Source: Conus ventricosus (taxonomy: Eukaryota > Mollusca > Gastropoda > Neogastropoda > Conidae). Taken from it: a stretch of 64,000 bases of DNA. Position numbers and translations under genes: made by a program. Each line of letters begins with the position of its first letter. Within the stretch, counting starts at the first letter, position 1. The stretch lies in contig CM031626.1 of the NCBI GenBank assembly GCA_018398815.1, positions 37,888,479 to 37,952,478 on the forward strand. The letters are read 5' to 3'. Shown here piece by piece: positions 43,750-55,109 of the stretch. The notes beneath the pieces were generated by a model, which saw only the letters and a program-made list of their open reading frames with translations, made no database searches and had not been told where the DNA came from.

Positions 43750-45879
43750 ATATAATTATGCTGTTCTCCAGTGTCCAATTGCATATGAAAACTCTGGTTT
43801 AACAAATACTCGTTTAGTGTTTGTTCTATCTAATGACTTCTTTGTTACAACAGTTGTATTGATCTCATGTAGATTAGATCGCATTTTTTACGTTGTCATG
43901 ATGAAAGTATGTTTATTGAACAATTCTTTTTTGTAGTTGTCATGTGATATGTTTGACTGCACAACACTGCGCGATATTCCTTTTGCTTTCTTAATGGTTT
44001 TTTCCTGGCTCGAAATACTGTACATTTTCGACCTTAAAACCAATAAACTCCTTAATCACCCCTCCAGATAATTCATCCTTCATCTTTCCTAAAACCTTCT
44101 TATTAACGGATGAATGTAAAGGCGAATCTTTAGGGTAATCAGATGTATCATACCATCCCGCATGCCCTTTAGCTACTTCTTTATAGATGTCTTCAGTAGG
44201 GATATCTATAACAAAACTATCTGTATCTGTGTAGAGTACTCTGGACTCTGGATACAAGGTTTAAAGTAGTCATAAAGAAATTCTAACATCAAAAGCTTTG
44301 ATAATTCTAAAACAGAAACCAATAAAAAACAGGTTTGTCCAATTTGACTTTCTTTTTCTTCATCATTATGCCAAAACGCTGATCATGAAATCTTCTAAAG
44401 TCCTGATAATTAGGTTTTGAAGTCAGCTTAATTGCCTCATTCTCTCTGGTGACCAATCTGACATCTTTGCGCTTGTGCAGATTCTCCATAGTCTTTCCAA
44501 AACAGCTGTTGTTCATCAACTTGAAAAGTCTTTTTCTGAAGCATCTGTGGATTTAGTTCTAAGATCAGTGTTCTTCATGATGTATGGTTCCATGAACTGT
44601 TCTTGATCGAAAGCAATTATACGATGAACAGCTGTCAACTTTAAACCATGTCTTAAATAAAATTGTAGAAGTCTGTAATGACAGACATAATTTTTTTTGC
44701 CGCGAAGATTAGGCACAAGTTTAGGCGGCTCTGTTTTGCCATCTTTAGACTTTCTGCTGCTAATGGGTAGTCATTATGTAGGTCATGGAGTTCATGAGGA
44801 TATTCTAAGTCAACTTCTAGAATAAGACCTCTTTTACGATCAGCTGTAAGAGTATGCAGTTGTTCTACAAATTCTTGAATGTTTTTAATACCGCCAGTGT
44901 ACATTTTAAAGTTACGTAATGGAAGTGATTGCGCCATAGCCCAACCATACAGATTGTTTGCATCTAAATACATGAGATAGTTAGACCTTTTACTTGGATC
45001 ATAATCATCTAGGTATTTGTTGTTTGCTTTACAGTAATGATGCGACGCCATACTAATTCCTCCACGCAATCCGTTTTCAATCATCTGAACCATTGGCAGG
45101 TCAGACATAAATCAATCTGTACTCCAGTAAACTTTAAGAAAGCATCCCAACTCATCCCAGGCGCAGAAATGTAATGCGCAGGATCCAGTCTATAATGTTT
45201 CATGCAGGTCTTTCTATAATTTTCAAAAATGTCCGCCAAGAAACAAACGTCAGCCTTCAAGTATGAATCATGATAGTCTCCCATCGTTTTACACTCTAAC
45301 TTCTGCCATGCTTCTTGAGCATGCTGGTAATCAGAATCACTGATGTCCTTTCCTCTAAGACTAGAAAAGAACGCGCCTTTAGGTGGAAGTGTATCTTCGT
45401 CAAACCTTTGCCAACTGTTCATGTACTCATAAGGGTAAACGCCCTTTCTAACAAGAGTTGAGTCAAAATATTCTTCTGTTATTGGGCAGGACTTTAAGGA
45501 CATAGCCAGTGACTCTAATGATCCCATCAGGTGTTGCATAGAGTCATGAAAAGACATGTTATTTAAAGTGAAACACATGTACTTTTTCTGATGACTGTGC
45601 AATGCATGTTAACCTGAAGTCGCTGGAGTCGCTGGAGTCGCTGGTTACTGCTTGCATTATGAGAGTCGTAACCTCGCAAGTTATGAAAGAAGATGGGCAG
45701 CCTCCACTTCGCTGGGTCAAACTTTAGTTGAAGATTGCAGTTGTTGTGCGCTGCTCCTCTGAACTTTCCGCTAATGTGATCATGGTCTCTTACTGTCGGA
45801 TTTACACTTTTGGGCGTTAGCTCTAAACCGCAAATCCAACAAAGTGTGGCTGAGTCATACTGTTGTTGATCTTCAGGAG
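43750..45879 (-). pseudogene. Protein-primed DNA polymerase B, C-terminal two thirds (copy B)
   Basis: Contains, in order on the minus strand, the exonuclease block YHDSYLKADVCFLADIF, palm motif A (YLMYLDANNLYGWAMAQ), motif B (MNNSCFGKTMENLHKR, split by a break near 44515) and motif C YTDTDSF near 44235. It ends near 43750. Breaks at 45095, 44690, 44515 and 44300. Copy C is inserted at its upstream end, and the N-terminal ~425 codons now lie 15 kb away at 61094-62367. Confidence 0.85.
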
Positions 45880-45968
45880 AGAGAACAGCATTTTACCAAT
45901 CCTGGCTCACTTCGTCCTCAACCAGTTTCGGACGAAGTAACCCCAGGATTGGTAAAATGCTGTTCTCT
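45880..45968. repeat. Terminal hairpin of Polinton copy C (left end)
   Basis: Stems 45880-45917 and 45930-45968 around the loop TCAACCAGTTTC, the complement of the loop at the right end. The sequence matches the right-end hairpin as an inverted repeat. Confidence 0.9.
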
Positions 45969-46120
45969 GACAAGTAAGACTTCAATAACGACCCTACAAT
46001 ACTAATTTACTAAACTTTTTAGAGAGTAACGTAGGGGGAAAGCAGCAGTGGCTGAACATACCCCATAGTGTAACGTAGGGGAAAAGCAGCAGCCACTGAA
46101 CGCACCCCATATACAAACGG
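45969..46120. repeat. Rest of copy C left terminal repeat and 45-bp tandem duplication
   Basis: 45969-46020 matches the right end in reverse but lacks ~34 bp found there (around ATAACCCTACACAGTATG). Then GTAACGTAGGGG-type 45-bp units occur twice (about 46025-46069, 46070-46113). Confidence 0.65.
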
Positions 46121-46486
46121 TGGAGCAGGTAAGCCTTTAATTGCTAATTGTCGACCTGCCTAAGGACTCCGCACTATCAGAATACTGCAGAGACCCGTCT
46201 TTAGGTCGACACCCGATCACTTAATTTGTGCTGTGGGGTTTTATGAATTGGCAAGGCGCAATAAGGTTTCCCGCCTAGGGCAAAACAAATCTAAACATTT
46301 TTCTTGCATCACCAACCATAAGCCAAGTTTTTAATCACGTGATAGTAAAAGGGTCACATCCGCTCCTAGCCCTGTTGTTGACGTTGGACAACCGACCTTA
46401 GCTGTCTGTCTTTTTAAACATTGGAAGGCTGTGCTGTGCTGTGGTGCTTTTTCAGTGAGAAAAGTTTTTTAATTTTTAACAAGGCG

Positions 46487-46730
46487 ATGTCACGAATGTC
46501 TCAAGATAGTATTTCTTCAGAATTAGATAGAGAACTTTTTGAATCACAGGCGGCTCATCAAGAACGTTAGATTATTCTAGGCAGGCAACAGTTTAATTTT
46601 CCCTGACATGGATCAAGCTTGCAATGTTCCATTACCCCTCCAACACCAACAGAATTGTGGACCGAAGAAGAAAAGAATGTACTTGAAGAGAACAGGCTAT
46701 TTCATGAAGAATTGGCAACTGTCACAGCCC
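46487..46730 (+). pseudogene. ORF-A, unknown Polinton protein (copy C)
   Basis: Begins MSRMSQDSISSELDRELFES, close to copy B's ORF-A, and meets a stop after ~28 codons. Related sequence (LPLQHQQNCGP in another frame) continues to about 46730. The basic C-terminal half present in copy B is not found, so this copy is shorter as well as broken. Confidence 0.4.
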
Positions 46731-46745
46731 TAGTCATACAATGTT

Positions 46746-46980
46746 TGTTTGTGTGTGTGTTTTAGCAACAGTGCGCGCGCTGTAAGACCACTGCAGGCCT
46801 ACCACTGACGTGGCCTCTAAATATAGTACCGTTCATGCATGAACGGTCGGGTTTTTTTAGAGGCAGGTTGTGTGGTGTTTTAGCAACAGTGCGCGCGACT
46901 GTAAGACCACTGCAGGCCTACACTGACGTGGCTCTAAATATAGTACCGTTCATGCATGAACGGTCGGTTTTGTTTAGAGT
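46746..46980. repeat. 117-bp tandem duplication carrying a 20-bp palindrome
   Basis: Two units each contain ACCGTTCATGCATGAACGGT (46828-46847 and 46945-46964). In the first, outer arms GCCTCTAAA (46813-46821) and TTTAGAGGC (46856-46864) extend it to an interrupted hairpin. Copy B has one palindrome at the equivalent place. Confidence 0.8.
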
Positions 46981-47435
46981 TGACTGCCTTGAATTTCCCC
47001 CAAAGCACCCATGACTTTTTTTATATATTGCTGTGATTACTGGCTTCACTGCTTCAACTTTTTTGGCTGCTTTTTCAAGCGGCCACAGAGTGTACTTTTT
47101 TCAACTGTCTTTTTATTAAATAAAGCTTTTGATAAATGCACTTGGTGGCCGCTTTGAATAATCTTCAGTTGACAGAGAGACTGACAGCCGTCTTGAATTT
47201 ACGGCGCTTAAGCGCAAACCATAAAACCCTTTCACATTTCCTATGCAAGCACTTCCCTATTTTTTAAATGTTTGTGCATGTGTGCTGTTATTGTTGTTGT
47301 TTTGTTGTTTTACTGATAATAAACTATATTATATTCTGAACATTCGTTTCTTATAAATAATCAAAGGTGCGCGCACACCCTACCCCCCCTCCACCCCACC
47401 TCGCCTGCCCCACCCCACGCATGCCACACACTCAA
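46981..47435. other. Noncoding interval conserved with copy B
   Basis: AT-rich with a C-rich run near 47375; no gene seen. Confidence 0.4.
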
Positions 47436-47640
47436 ATCACTTTTAAATTCTTAACTTAAGTCACCCCAAATTCTTAATTAAGTTCTTAATAAGTTCTTAA
47501 TTAAGTTTACTTCAAGTTCTTAATAAGTTCTTGATCAAGTCATCTTCAAGTTCTTACTCAAATCACCTCAAGATCATAACTAATCTCCTTTTAAGTACAA
47601 ACCAAGTTCTTATTCAAGTTATCTTATAATTATCAAAAAA
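47436..47640. repeat. ~22-bp minisatellite (copy C)
   Basis: Degenerate copies of CAAGTTCTTAATTAAGT-like units, fewer than in copy B. Confidence 0.8.
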
Positions 47641-47925
47641 AACAATACAATCTATGTTTTTTGTCTTAAATAGTAGATGTCTAATATATACACACACGCC
47701 TCAAAAACGCGTCATCGCTGAGGGTGTCTTGCTCAGCGTTCTCTGCATAGATCTTAATGAAGTTATTACATCCTTTAAGCCCAAACCCCATTGATTACAA
47801 TTTGGTCTATGGAAATGTTTTTATAGACTCCATGTCTTTATTTATTGACTCCATCATTTTATAATACGCCATGATCTATTTTTATCAAAAAAATTTTAAA
47901 AATTTAAATTCTTAAAATATTTTTC
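47641..47925. other. Unassigned sequence absent from copy B
   Basis: About 285 bp between minisatellite and membrane-protein gene without counterpart in copy B, where the two nearly touch. No gene; a possible small insertion. Confidence 0.4.
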
Positions 47926-47938
47926 CATTTGAAAAGGA

Positions 47939-48157
47939 TCAAAATGATCTTTTGTTGTGGCGGTTCTGGCGTGCGTTGTCTTTGTAATTTAGTGGTTCAG
48001 ATTTTTTTGGCTGCTTTTGTTTTTGTTGCCCTTGGTTTTTTATATATTTATAACCGTAATAACCGCCCCCACAGCAGCAAGGGCGCCTAAAAATGGCAAC
48101 AGTTTTAAGTTCTATATTCAAGAAGACTTTGGTGCTGGGGTAGGGCTTGGAAATCAA
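47939..48157 (-). pseudogene. Small single-pass membrane protein (copy C)
   Basis: Shares the GGGYYGYK core and the Lys/Gln-rich tail with 39508-39815. The preceding membrane helix is disrupted (frame break near 48085), and the upstream start region is unrecognisable. Confidence 0.4.
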
Positions 48158-48277
48158 TGGAGGTTTTGTATAGGCTGCATTGGATCAACTGTACTGGCGT
48201 TGGCGGTGTTATGTTTTCATGATGATTATATTCTGTGATTGTAAACTGTATTTTTTTGTGTTTGTTTACCACTCAGC

Positions 48278-48864
48278 TCAATTGTTTTCCTGCTGCAATG
48301 CGTCCAGGATGAGTTGTTTTAGTGACCACTTTCAACTGATCAATGTTGTCTGATTCTGATTCTGAATGATTTTCTGCTCGTCATTTAAGGGAAATAAAAA
48401 ATCTCTATGATTAAAAGTTATTAATCCCATGAATAACGCCGGCGATAACAATGTCCAAGATCTGGTAATATAGATCACATCTAGAGATTCGAAATGACTT
48501 TGTTAAAACTGGAGCCTGCGGTAAATCAATTCAAAAATCTAGTTCAGAATCACTGGGAGCAAATCTACTGACTAGTTTAGTGTACAAACTAAGAACCGTT
48601 TGCCCGACACTTTTTAAACCAAACTTGATCCTGTTGCGCTTTCATACCTGTTAATGATACTTTATAATGTTTCCCTTTGCGCGACATCTGTTGAATCTGT
48701 TCTTTGCTGAATTCATTGCCGATGACTGTTTAGTTTTCCACAAAGCTGCCAAAAGAATACAACCACTCCTTTGGCATAACCACTTGGTCAATAACATCTT
48801 TCATTGTAAGTCCACGACGGATTAGTCGCTCTGTACGCTGTAGTATTAGATCATCACTGTTCAT
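48278..48864 (-). pseudogene. ORF-B, unknown Polinton protein (copy C)
   Basis: The start at 48864 opens with MNSDDLILQRTERLIRRGLT, a clearly helical N-terminus that is lost to a break in copy B. Later blocks match copy B's TKSLES and FNHID regions but are out of frame with each other. Ends at 48278. Confidence 0.45.
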
Positions 48865-48901
48865 GTTTTTTATTAATTATAATTATTTTATTTTTTTTAA
48901 A
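48865..48901. promoter_or_regulatory. 37-bp divergent A/T spacer (copy C)
   Basis: Same position and composition as copy B's 40436-40474, between two divergent start codons. Confidence 0.4.
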
Positions 48902-49140
48902 ATGAATCACCGAGAAAAACGTTACCATCTTGTATTACCATTCAGCTGTTCCTTGAGGTCTAAGTATAGGTGAATATGGGCCCCATTCTTGTACAACTTG
49001 TTTAAAAATAAAGCCAGCAGATCGATGGCAAACTAGACTTTGAGGATTCAGCAAAACTGATTGCTGATAATTGCAGCTTTCATTTGGCTACGAAAAGATT
49101 TTTTAGTTAAGCAAAAAATAATTCCTGACCAGTATTGAAT
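48902..49140 (+). pseudogene. ORF-C, small conserved protein (copy C)
   Basis: Begins MNHREKRYHL; parallels 40475-40702 but with several single-base breaks. The acidic/hydrophobic C-terminal half (KLDFEDSAKLI) is recognisable. Confidence 0.4.
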
Positions 49141-49165
49141 TAAATTAACAAAATACATTTATAAA

Positions 49166-49575
49166 AAATACTTCATTCGTAATGATGATAGGAGGGCAGT
49201 AGTGATGCGCTTGCTTTTAGCGGAGAAATTACGCATTTAGTATACTACGGACGACGGCGAAGAAAAACATAACAAAGCTTGTGGAGCCAACAAGACTGCA
49301 GCACAAAGATCGCTATGAAAAGCAGAGAATCGCGCAGAATAGAGTTTTGTAACGAACTATGCAAAAAACAGGGGGCATGCAGCTTACACATTTAAAAAAA
49401 ATGTTGACCAGGCAACAAAAGAATAGTATCTTGTAACAGCAAAAAACCAATTCGAAAACATTGCCCCCACCAAAATTCAGCGACTTTTTATGTTCATCCC
49501 CTCAGAAAAACAAAAGATGCAGAAACCGTGTTTATGTGTCTTTGGCATGACCGTTGTGTATTTTGTTGCGCATAA
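49166..49575 (+). pseudogene. ORF-D, conserved Polinton protein (copy C)
   Basis: Matches copy B's ORF-D without the DNA transposon. The start codon reads ATA where copy B has ATG. After the empty transposon site (CGCATTTAGTA) come a basic stretch YYGRRRRKT, the helical segment and the Pro-rich TLPPP region, with breaks. Confidence 0.45.
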
Positions 49576-49594
49576 TAATTGTGCTGAAATAAAA

Positions 49595-50549
49595 ATGAAC
49601 AAAAATCAATAATGCGCCAAAAGGATATTGGAAGGGAATCACGGGCAATACAAAAGCTAAGCGAAGCAGCGGGAGTTAGTGACAAACAGCAAGAATGGCT
49701 ATCTAAAACAAGCGATTTGGCAAATTTATTACCAGCACCAAAACAATACAGCGACCACACTTTGTGAATACAATACCGAAGACACCCATCAAATGGATCA
49801 TCTATATTTACCTCCCATGATACGATTAGACGAAAAAGATTTAAGTTACGCACTTACAGTCCATTGACATAGCATCAAGATACAAAGATGCAGAACCCTT
49901 AACACAAAGAGTGCTTCTGCTGTTGCTGTCGCTATACAACTAATAAATCACGGGTCCCTTTTAACTATCCTCGCATGATTCACGTCGATGAAGGAAAAGA
50001 ATTTAAAGAGGCCGAGTGAATCAATTAATGTTTAAACATAGAGTTACCAATTAGAAGAAGCATTCGGGAGTTCACCGATCAACAGGCTCAAGTATGAAAA
50101 CTTTAAACAACACAAGTTAGCGGAAAGACTTTTTTTCCTACCAGTAACACAGAGAGCTGATTGACAATTCCGCGCAACACAGAATGGTGTTAGAAGACTG
50201 CCCACAGTTTTGCGCCAATGAATAAGCAGAAATTTAAAGGGCTAAAACAAGTACACAGCAATCAAAACACAACAATAAAGTTGCTGAAGACTCAGTACAA
50301 CCAGCAAGCTATTACGTTGGTTTAAAAGTAAGGTCCATTAAGTATACGCGGGGAAGCGGAAGGGACACTCGCATCAGGGCAACCAATCCAGTTTGGAGTG
50401 TTGATCCATATGAAATAAAAAGAATTGTAAAAATGAATCCGCCCGTGTATTTATTTACGAGAAACTGACACAACAAAACAACCAGCTCCTCAAAGATCTT
50501 TTGTGAAAGAAGAACTGCAGATAATCCGCCAGACACAGTTCCGCTTTAA
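49595..50549 (+). pseudogene. Polinton DDE integrase (copy C)
   Basis: The same domains as in copy B are recognisable. The start is ATG at 49595, then KGYWKGI, ..SDKQQEWLSKTSDLANLLP in shifted frames, DTHQMDHLYLPPM with the first Asp, and a block around 49975-50010 where the second Asp reads HVDEGKEFK, so the residue after the Asp is Glu rather than Asp. The C-terminal tail reads through where copy B stops (YEIKRIVKMNPPVY). More frame breaks than copy B. Confidence 0.75.
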
Positions 50550-50586
50550 TTAATTTTAAATTTATATAAATATATTTAAGTCTAAA

Positions 50587-50871
50587 ATGGAAGCTCAGAA
50601 GGAAGCGCAGAACGAAACAGGTAGGATAAAGAAAGAGACCGCAGAATTGATACAGGAATCATTTGAAAAACATTCTGCTATTAGGGGAAATTTTACGAAG
50701 ATTAATCAATCCATGATAACCCATCTAGATCACATAAAATCCAAAATCCCAAATTGGGAAAAAAGGATATCTTGAAATAATAGAAAAAATTCAAGCACAT
50801 CAAGCAAACATGAGAAAAGATTTAGATGAATTGGATGATGCTATAATTAGTCTTGCGTTTAAAGATGATTG
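50587..50871 (+). pseudogene. Small coiled-coil protein (copy C)
   Basis: Frame 50587-50775 begins MEAQKEAQNETGRIKKETAE, with a continuing helical tail (QAHQANMRKDLDELDD) after one break near 50765. Slightly better preserved than copy B's. Confidence 0.5.
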
Positions 50872-50896
50872 AAAAATATAAACCCCCCCCCCCTGT

Positions 50897-53800
50897 TTAT
50901 GCGGCCCTCCAGTGTCCAATTGCATATGAAAACTCTGGATTAACAAACACGCGTTTTGTGTTTGTTCTATCTGGTGACTTCTTTGTTACAACAGTTGTGT
51001 TGATCTCATGTAGATTAGATCGCAGTTTTACGTTGTCATGATGAAAAGTCTTATTGTCAAACAATGCTTCTTTGTAGTTGTCATGTGATATGTTTGACTG
51101 CACAACACTGCGAGATATTTCCTTTTGCTTCTTAATGGTTTTCTCCTGGCTCGAAATACTGTACATTTTCGATCTTAAACCAATAAACTCCTTAATCACC
51201 CCTCCAGACAATTCATCCTTCATCTTTCCTAAAACCTTCTTGTTGGTAATTGAATGTAAAGGCGATTCTTTTGGGTAATCGGACGTGTCATACCATCCTG
51301 CATGCCTTTCGCTACTTCTAATTCCATGTCTTTATAGATATCTTCAGTAGGGATATCTATAACAAAACTTCAGTATCTGTGTAAAGTACTCTGGACTCGG
51401 GATACAAGGGCTTAAAGTAGTCATAAAGAAATTCTAGCATCAAAAGCTTTGATAATTCTAAAACGGTAAACCCAATAAATACAGGTTTGTCTAATTTGAC
51501 TTTCTTTTTTTTCATCATTATGCCAAAAAGCTGATCATTGAATCTTCTGAAGTCCTGATAATTAGTTTGAAGTCAGCTTAATTGCTTCGTTCTCTCTGGT
51601 GACCAATCTAACATCTTTGTGCTTGTGCGGATTTCCATAGTCTTTCCGAAACAGCTGTTGTTCATCAACTTGAAAAAGTCTTTTTCTGAAGCATCTGTGG
51701 ATTTAGTTCTGAGATCAGTGTTCTTCATGATGTATGGTTTCATGAACTGTTCTTGATCAAAAGCAATTATACGATGAACAGCTGTCAACTTCAAACCATG
51801 TCTTAAATAAAATTGTAGAAGTCTGTAATGACAGACATAATTTTTTTTGCCTCGAAGATTAGGCACAAGTTTAGGTGGTTCTGTTTTTGCCATCTTTAGG
51901 CTTTCTGCTGCTAATGGATAGTCATTATGCAGGTCATGGAGTTCCTGAGGATATTCTAAGTCAACTTCTAGAATGTATCCACGCTGTTGACCCGGCGTCA
52001 AACTGCCCAACCACTTTAATGCCTTTTGAATATTTTTCGGATTGTCTTCTGTGTACATTTTAAAGTTGCGTAATGGAAGCGGTTGCGCCATTGCCCATCC
52101 ATACAGATTGTTTGCATCTAAATACATGAGATAGTTAGACCTTTTACTCGGATCATAGTCGTCCAAGTATTTGTTGTTTGCTTTACAGTAATGATGCGAC
52201 GCCATACTAATCCCCACGCAATCCGTTTTCATCATCTGAATCATTGGCAGGTCAGACAATAAATCAATCTGTACTCCAGTAAACTTTAAGAAAGAATCCC
52301 AACTCATCCCGGGCGCAGAAATGTAATGCGCGGGATCCAGGCTATAATGTTTCATGCAGGTCTTTCTATAATTTTCAAAAATATCCGCCAACAAACATAC
52401 ATCAGCCATCAAGTATGAGTCATGATAGTCTCCCATCGTTTTACACTCTAACTTCTGCCACGCATCTTGAGCATGCTGGTAATCAGAATCGCTGATGTCC
52501 TTTCCTCTAAGACTAGAAAAGAACGCGCCTTTAGGTGGAAGTGTATCTTCATCAAACCTTCCCCAACTGTTCATGTACTCATAAGGGTAAACACCCTTTC
52601 TAACAAGTGTTGGGTCAAAATATTCTTCCGTTATTGGGCAGGCCTTTAAGGACATAGCCAGTGACTCTAATGATCCCATCATGTGTTGCATAGAGTCATA
52701 AAATAGACATGTTATTTAAAGTGAAACACATGTACTTTTCTGATGACTGTGCAATGCATGCTACCCTGAAGGCGCTGGTTACTGCTTGCATTATAAGGTG
52801 AGAGTCGTAACTCGCAAGTTATGAAAGAAGATGGGCAGCTTCCATGTCTTAGGATCAAACTTTAGTTGAAGATTGCATTTACTGTGCGCTGCTCCTCTGA
52901 ACTTCCCACTAATGTGATCATGGTCTCTTACTGTCGGATTGGCTGCGTCTGATGAGAGGCCTAAACCACAAATCCAACAGTGAGTGGCTGAGTCATATGT
53001 TGTTGGTCTTCAGGCGTCATCATGATTTCAGATAAATTCAGATTATTAGAACAATCATTACGCACTTGCTGCATGCGCTGTAAATATCTTCTAGCCGCAT
53101 TTGGTCCTCTGTATAATTCTGGCGTTGAATGAGCGCCATCCGATCTGACGACAATGAAAGCAAATGAACAAATCATGATGATTACTCATTAAGACTGTTT
53201 TTCGAAGTTTTTGTGGCGCTGGCCCTTCATAAGAAACAATGAGTGATTCGAAGTCTGCGTAAACAACATATGGGCTCGTTTGCATCCGTTTCCAGTTCTT
53301 AAAACTAACTTTACTGCCTTCTGGGGGCGTAATTAGTTCTGTATTGCAGTCAACTGGACCGATACAATGTTTCTTATGTTCGCTTGCGGCTTGAACAGAT
53401 GGAATTCTTATTAAACATTTTCTGCAGAATTCTTGTTTGTGCCCATCTTTTGAAGTATGCTGCATTAGTTTACTCATTGTTCGTATCAATGTGTAATGTG
53501 GCAGCCCCGCTGGTGAAAACATCAGTAGTAAGTCAACATGATTTTTGTCTGGATCACCTATTGTTGGGCTGTTCTTGGACACTTTAATGGGCAGTAGATT
53601 TGTTTCCTCATCCATGTGTAGACATTAACAGTTATTGGTTTGTTTTGTTCTTCAAACTGATCAATGGAATCCACGCTAAACAGGAAAGGATATTCCGCTA
53701 AAGTTAAGATCATTGATGTAAGGGCGATAGTTAGACACTCTCTCTGCGTTTTTGCGGACGTAATGCAGCCTTGCGAGAACACACCACATAAAGCATTTGT

Positions 53801-54290
53801 TGTCTGTATTTTTTATGTTTAAAACTGCTCTTTTTGCAACTAATGCCGGAGGTAGTGGAATGTAAGACTTGCCTACGATCGGCTCATACTTAGCCTGTTT
53901 TAATCTGATCTCTAAGACTTCGCCCTCTGACCAACCAGAGCCTCTCATTTTGGCTTCTTCGGCGGCCACATCAAACTGTGTAAGCAGTTGGTCTGCCCAA
54001 CCAGGTGTTAAGACATTATGAGAAAGAATAACCTGTTGTTTAGTCGAGACCCAAACTTCTAGATTTTCTTCATTTATTGTTACATAGTCGATTGAAACAG
54101 CTAACATTACTTTAACTGGCGGGTCTATTGTTAGTTTACTTGGAACTTGAGAAATAGCATGACCAACACTTGCCCGTACGCTTGCTGAATCAATAACATC
54201 TAGACTGATATCATTTAAAGCTTTTGATAAACGCTCTCCCTCGAGCATTCCTTCAAACAATTCGTCCGGTCCTTCATATATCTTAGCCAT
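50897..54290 (-). pseudogene. Protein-primed DNA polymerase B (copy C), near full length
   Basis: About 1,130 codons from MAKIYEGPDELFEG at 54290. Approximate positions: N-terminal domain with GSGWSEGEVLEIRLKQAKYE (~120-140); a Cys/His cluster FCRKCLIRIPSVQAASEHKK (~290); exonuclease Asp-x-Glu in VYADFESL (~350); YHDSYLMADVC (~625); palm motif A LDANNLYGW (~727); motif B MNNSCFGKT (~880); motif C beginning YTDT (~968), where a one-base loss disrupts the second Asp. The 51573-52691 segment is 372 codons of unbroken frame. C-terminal frame ends at 50897. Expected to replicate the element with a protein primer. Confidence 0.88.
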
Positions 54291-54431
54291 GCTGAGTTTC
54301 TTTTTAACTCAAATATTTATTTAAATTAAAAAAAATACAACGACTCCCAAAGTCGTCTTAATCAGAATCAATATCAACGGTCTTTTTGTGCTTGGACTCA
54401 TAAACTAAAGTATAAACACCCTTTGGCGTTG

Positions 54432-55079
54432 TTAATGTGAGCTGTTTAGAGCAGAGTTTATGTTTCGTTTACTTTTTTTAAGCATTCCTTTTTTATCTGC
54501 TCAGGGTCTGTGTGTTGAGAAAAAGTTGTCCTTGCCTTTCTTTGAAGATCAAACTTTTGTCTTTTGTAGTCATCAAAATCGGACTGTAAACGATTAAATT
54601 CTTCATCCGTGATGTTTGAGTCAGCTAGTGCTTTATTTATTATCAGTTTGAAGGAACTAAGTTTAGCTGTTATTAGTTGAACCATGGCTGTGTGCTTTTG
54701 GAGTTTAGTTTTTATTTTTTTTGCTAGCAGCACCTACAGCTAATGAACATAGGCCAAGAGCTAAAGACAAACTGCCTAGAGGTAAAGCTGCGGGTGCGCC
54801 TTGCCGATGCTAAGAGGCCTACACTCGTTCCTGCTGATGCAGCACTAATAGTCGATGCTCCAGTATTAACATATGTAACAGCATTAAAGGCAGCAGAATA
54901 CCTTCGTTTGGCTTTGCTGTATTTTGAAAGGTCCTGCTCTAGTTTTGTTGCATTTGCGTAATGTTTGTTAATCTGAAGGTTTTTATGTTAGGGTTTCTAT
55001 AACAGCAGAATTGCCTGCTATCTCTTCTTTTGGTGACTCTGGCGTTGTAGGTACTTTTGGATAAAACGTCAACAGACAT
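54432..55079 (-). pseudogene. Hydrophobic Gly/Ala-rich small protein (copy C)
   Basis: Start at 55079. The C-terminal frame 54458-54733 (KTKLQKHTAMVQLITAKLSS, DDYKRQKFDLQRKARTTFSQ) is intact. The Gly/Ala-rich hydrophobic segment seen in copy A is shifted out of frame near 54730-54800. Confidence 0.5.
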
Positions 55080-55109
55080 GCTTTTTTAAATAAAAAATAA
55101 TTTAGCCAT

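Larger units (their letters stand above)
37226..45879 (+). mobile_element. Polinton/Maverick copy B, left part (outer element)
   Basis: Begins with a terminal hairpin and an antisense piece of the ATPase 3' end. It then holds ORF-A, minisatellite, a membrane protein, ORF-B, ORF-C, ORF-D, integrase, coiled-coil protein and the C-terminal two thirds of PolB. At 45879 it is interrupted by copy C and resumes at 61094. A 1,294-bp DNA transposon sits inside ORF-D. Confidence 0.9.

Noticed and set aside
46849..46865. Rho-independent-type terminator after the ACCG...CGGT palindrome (T-run follows)
   Set aside because: The T-run lies between outer complementary arms in a eukaryotic element and is not kept in copy B; a bacterial-style terminator is not expected here.
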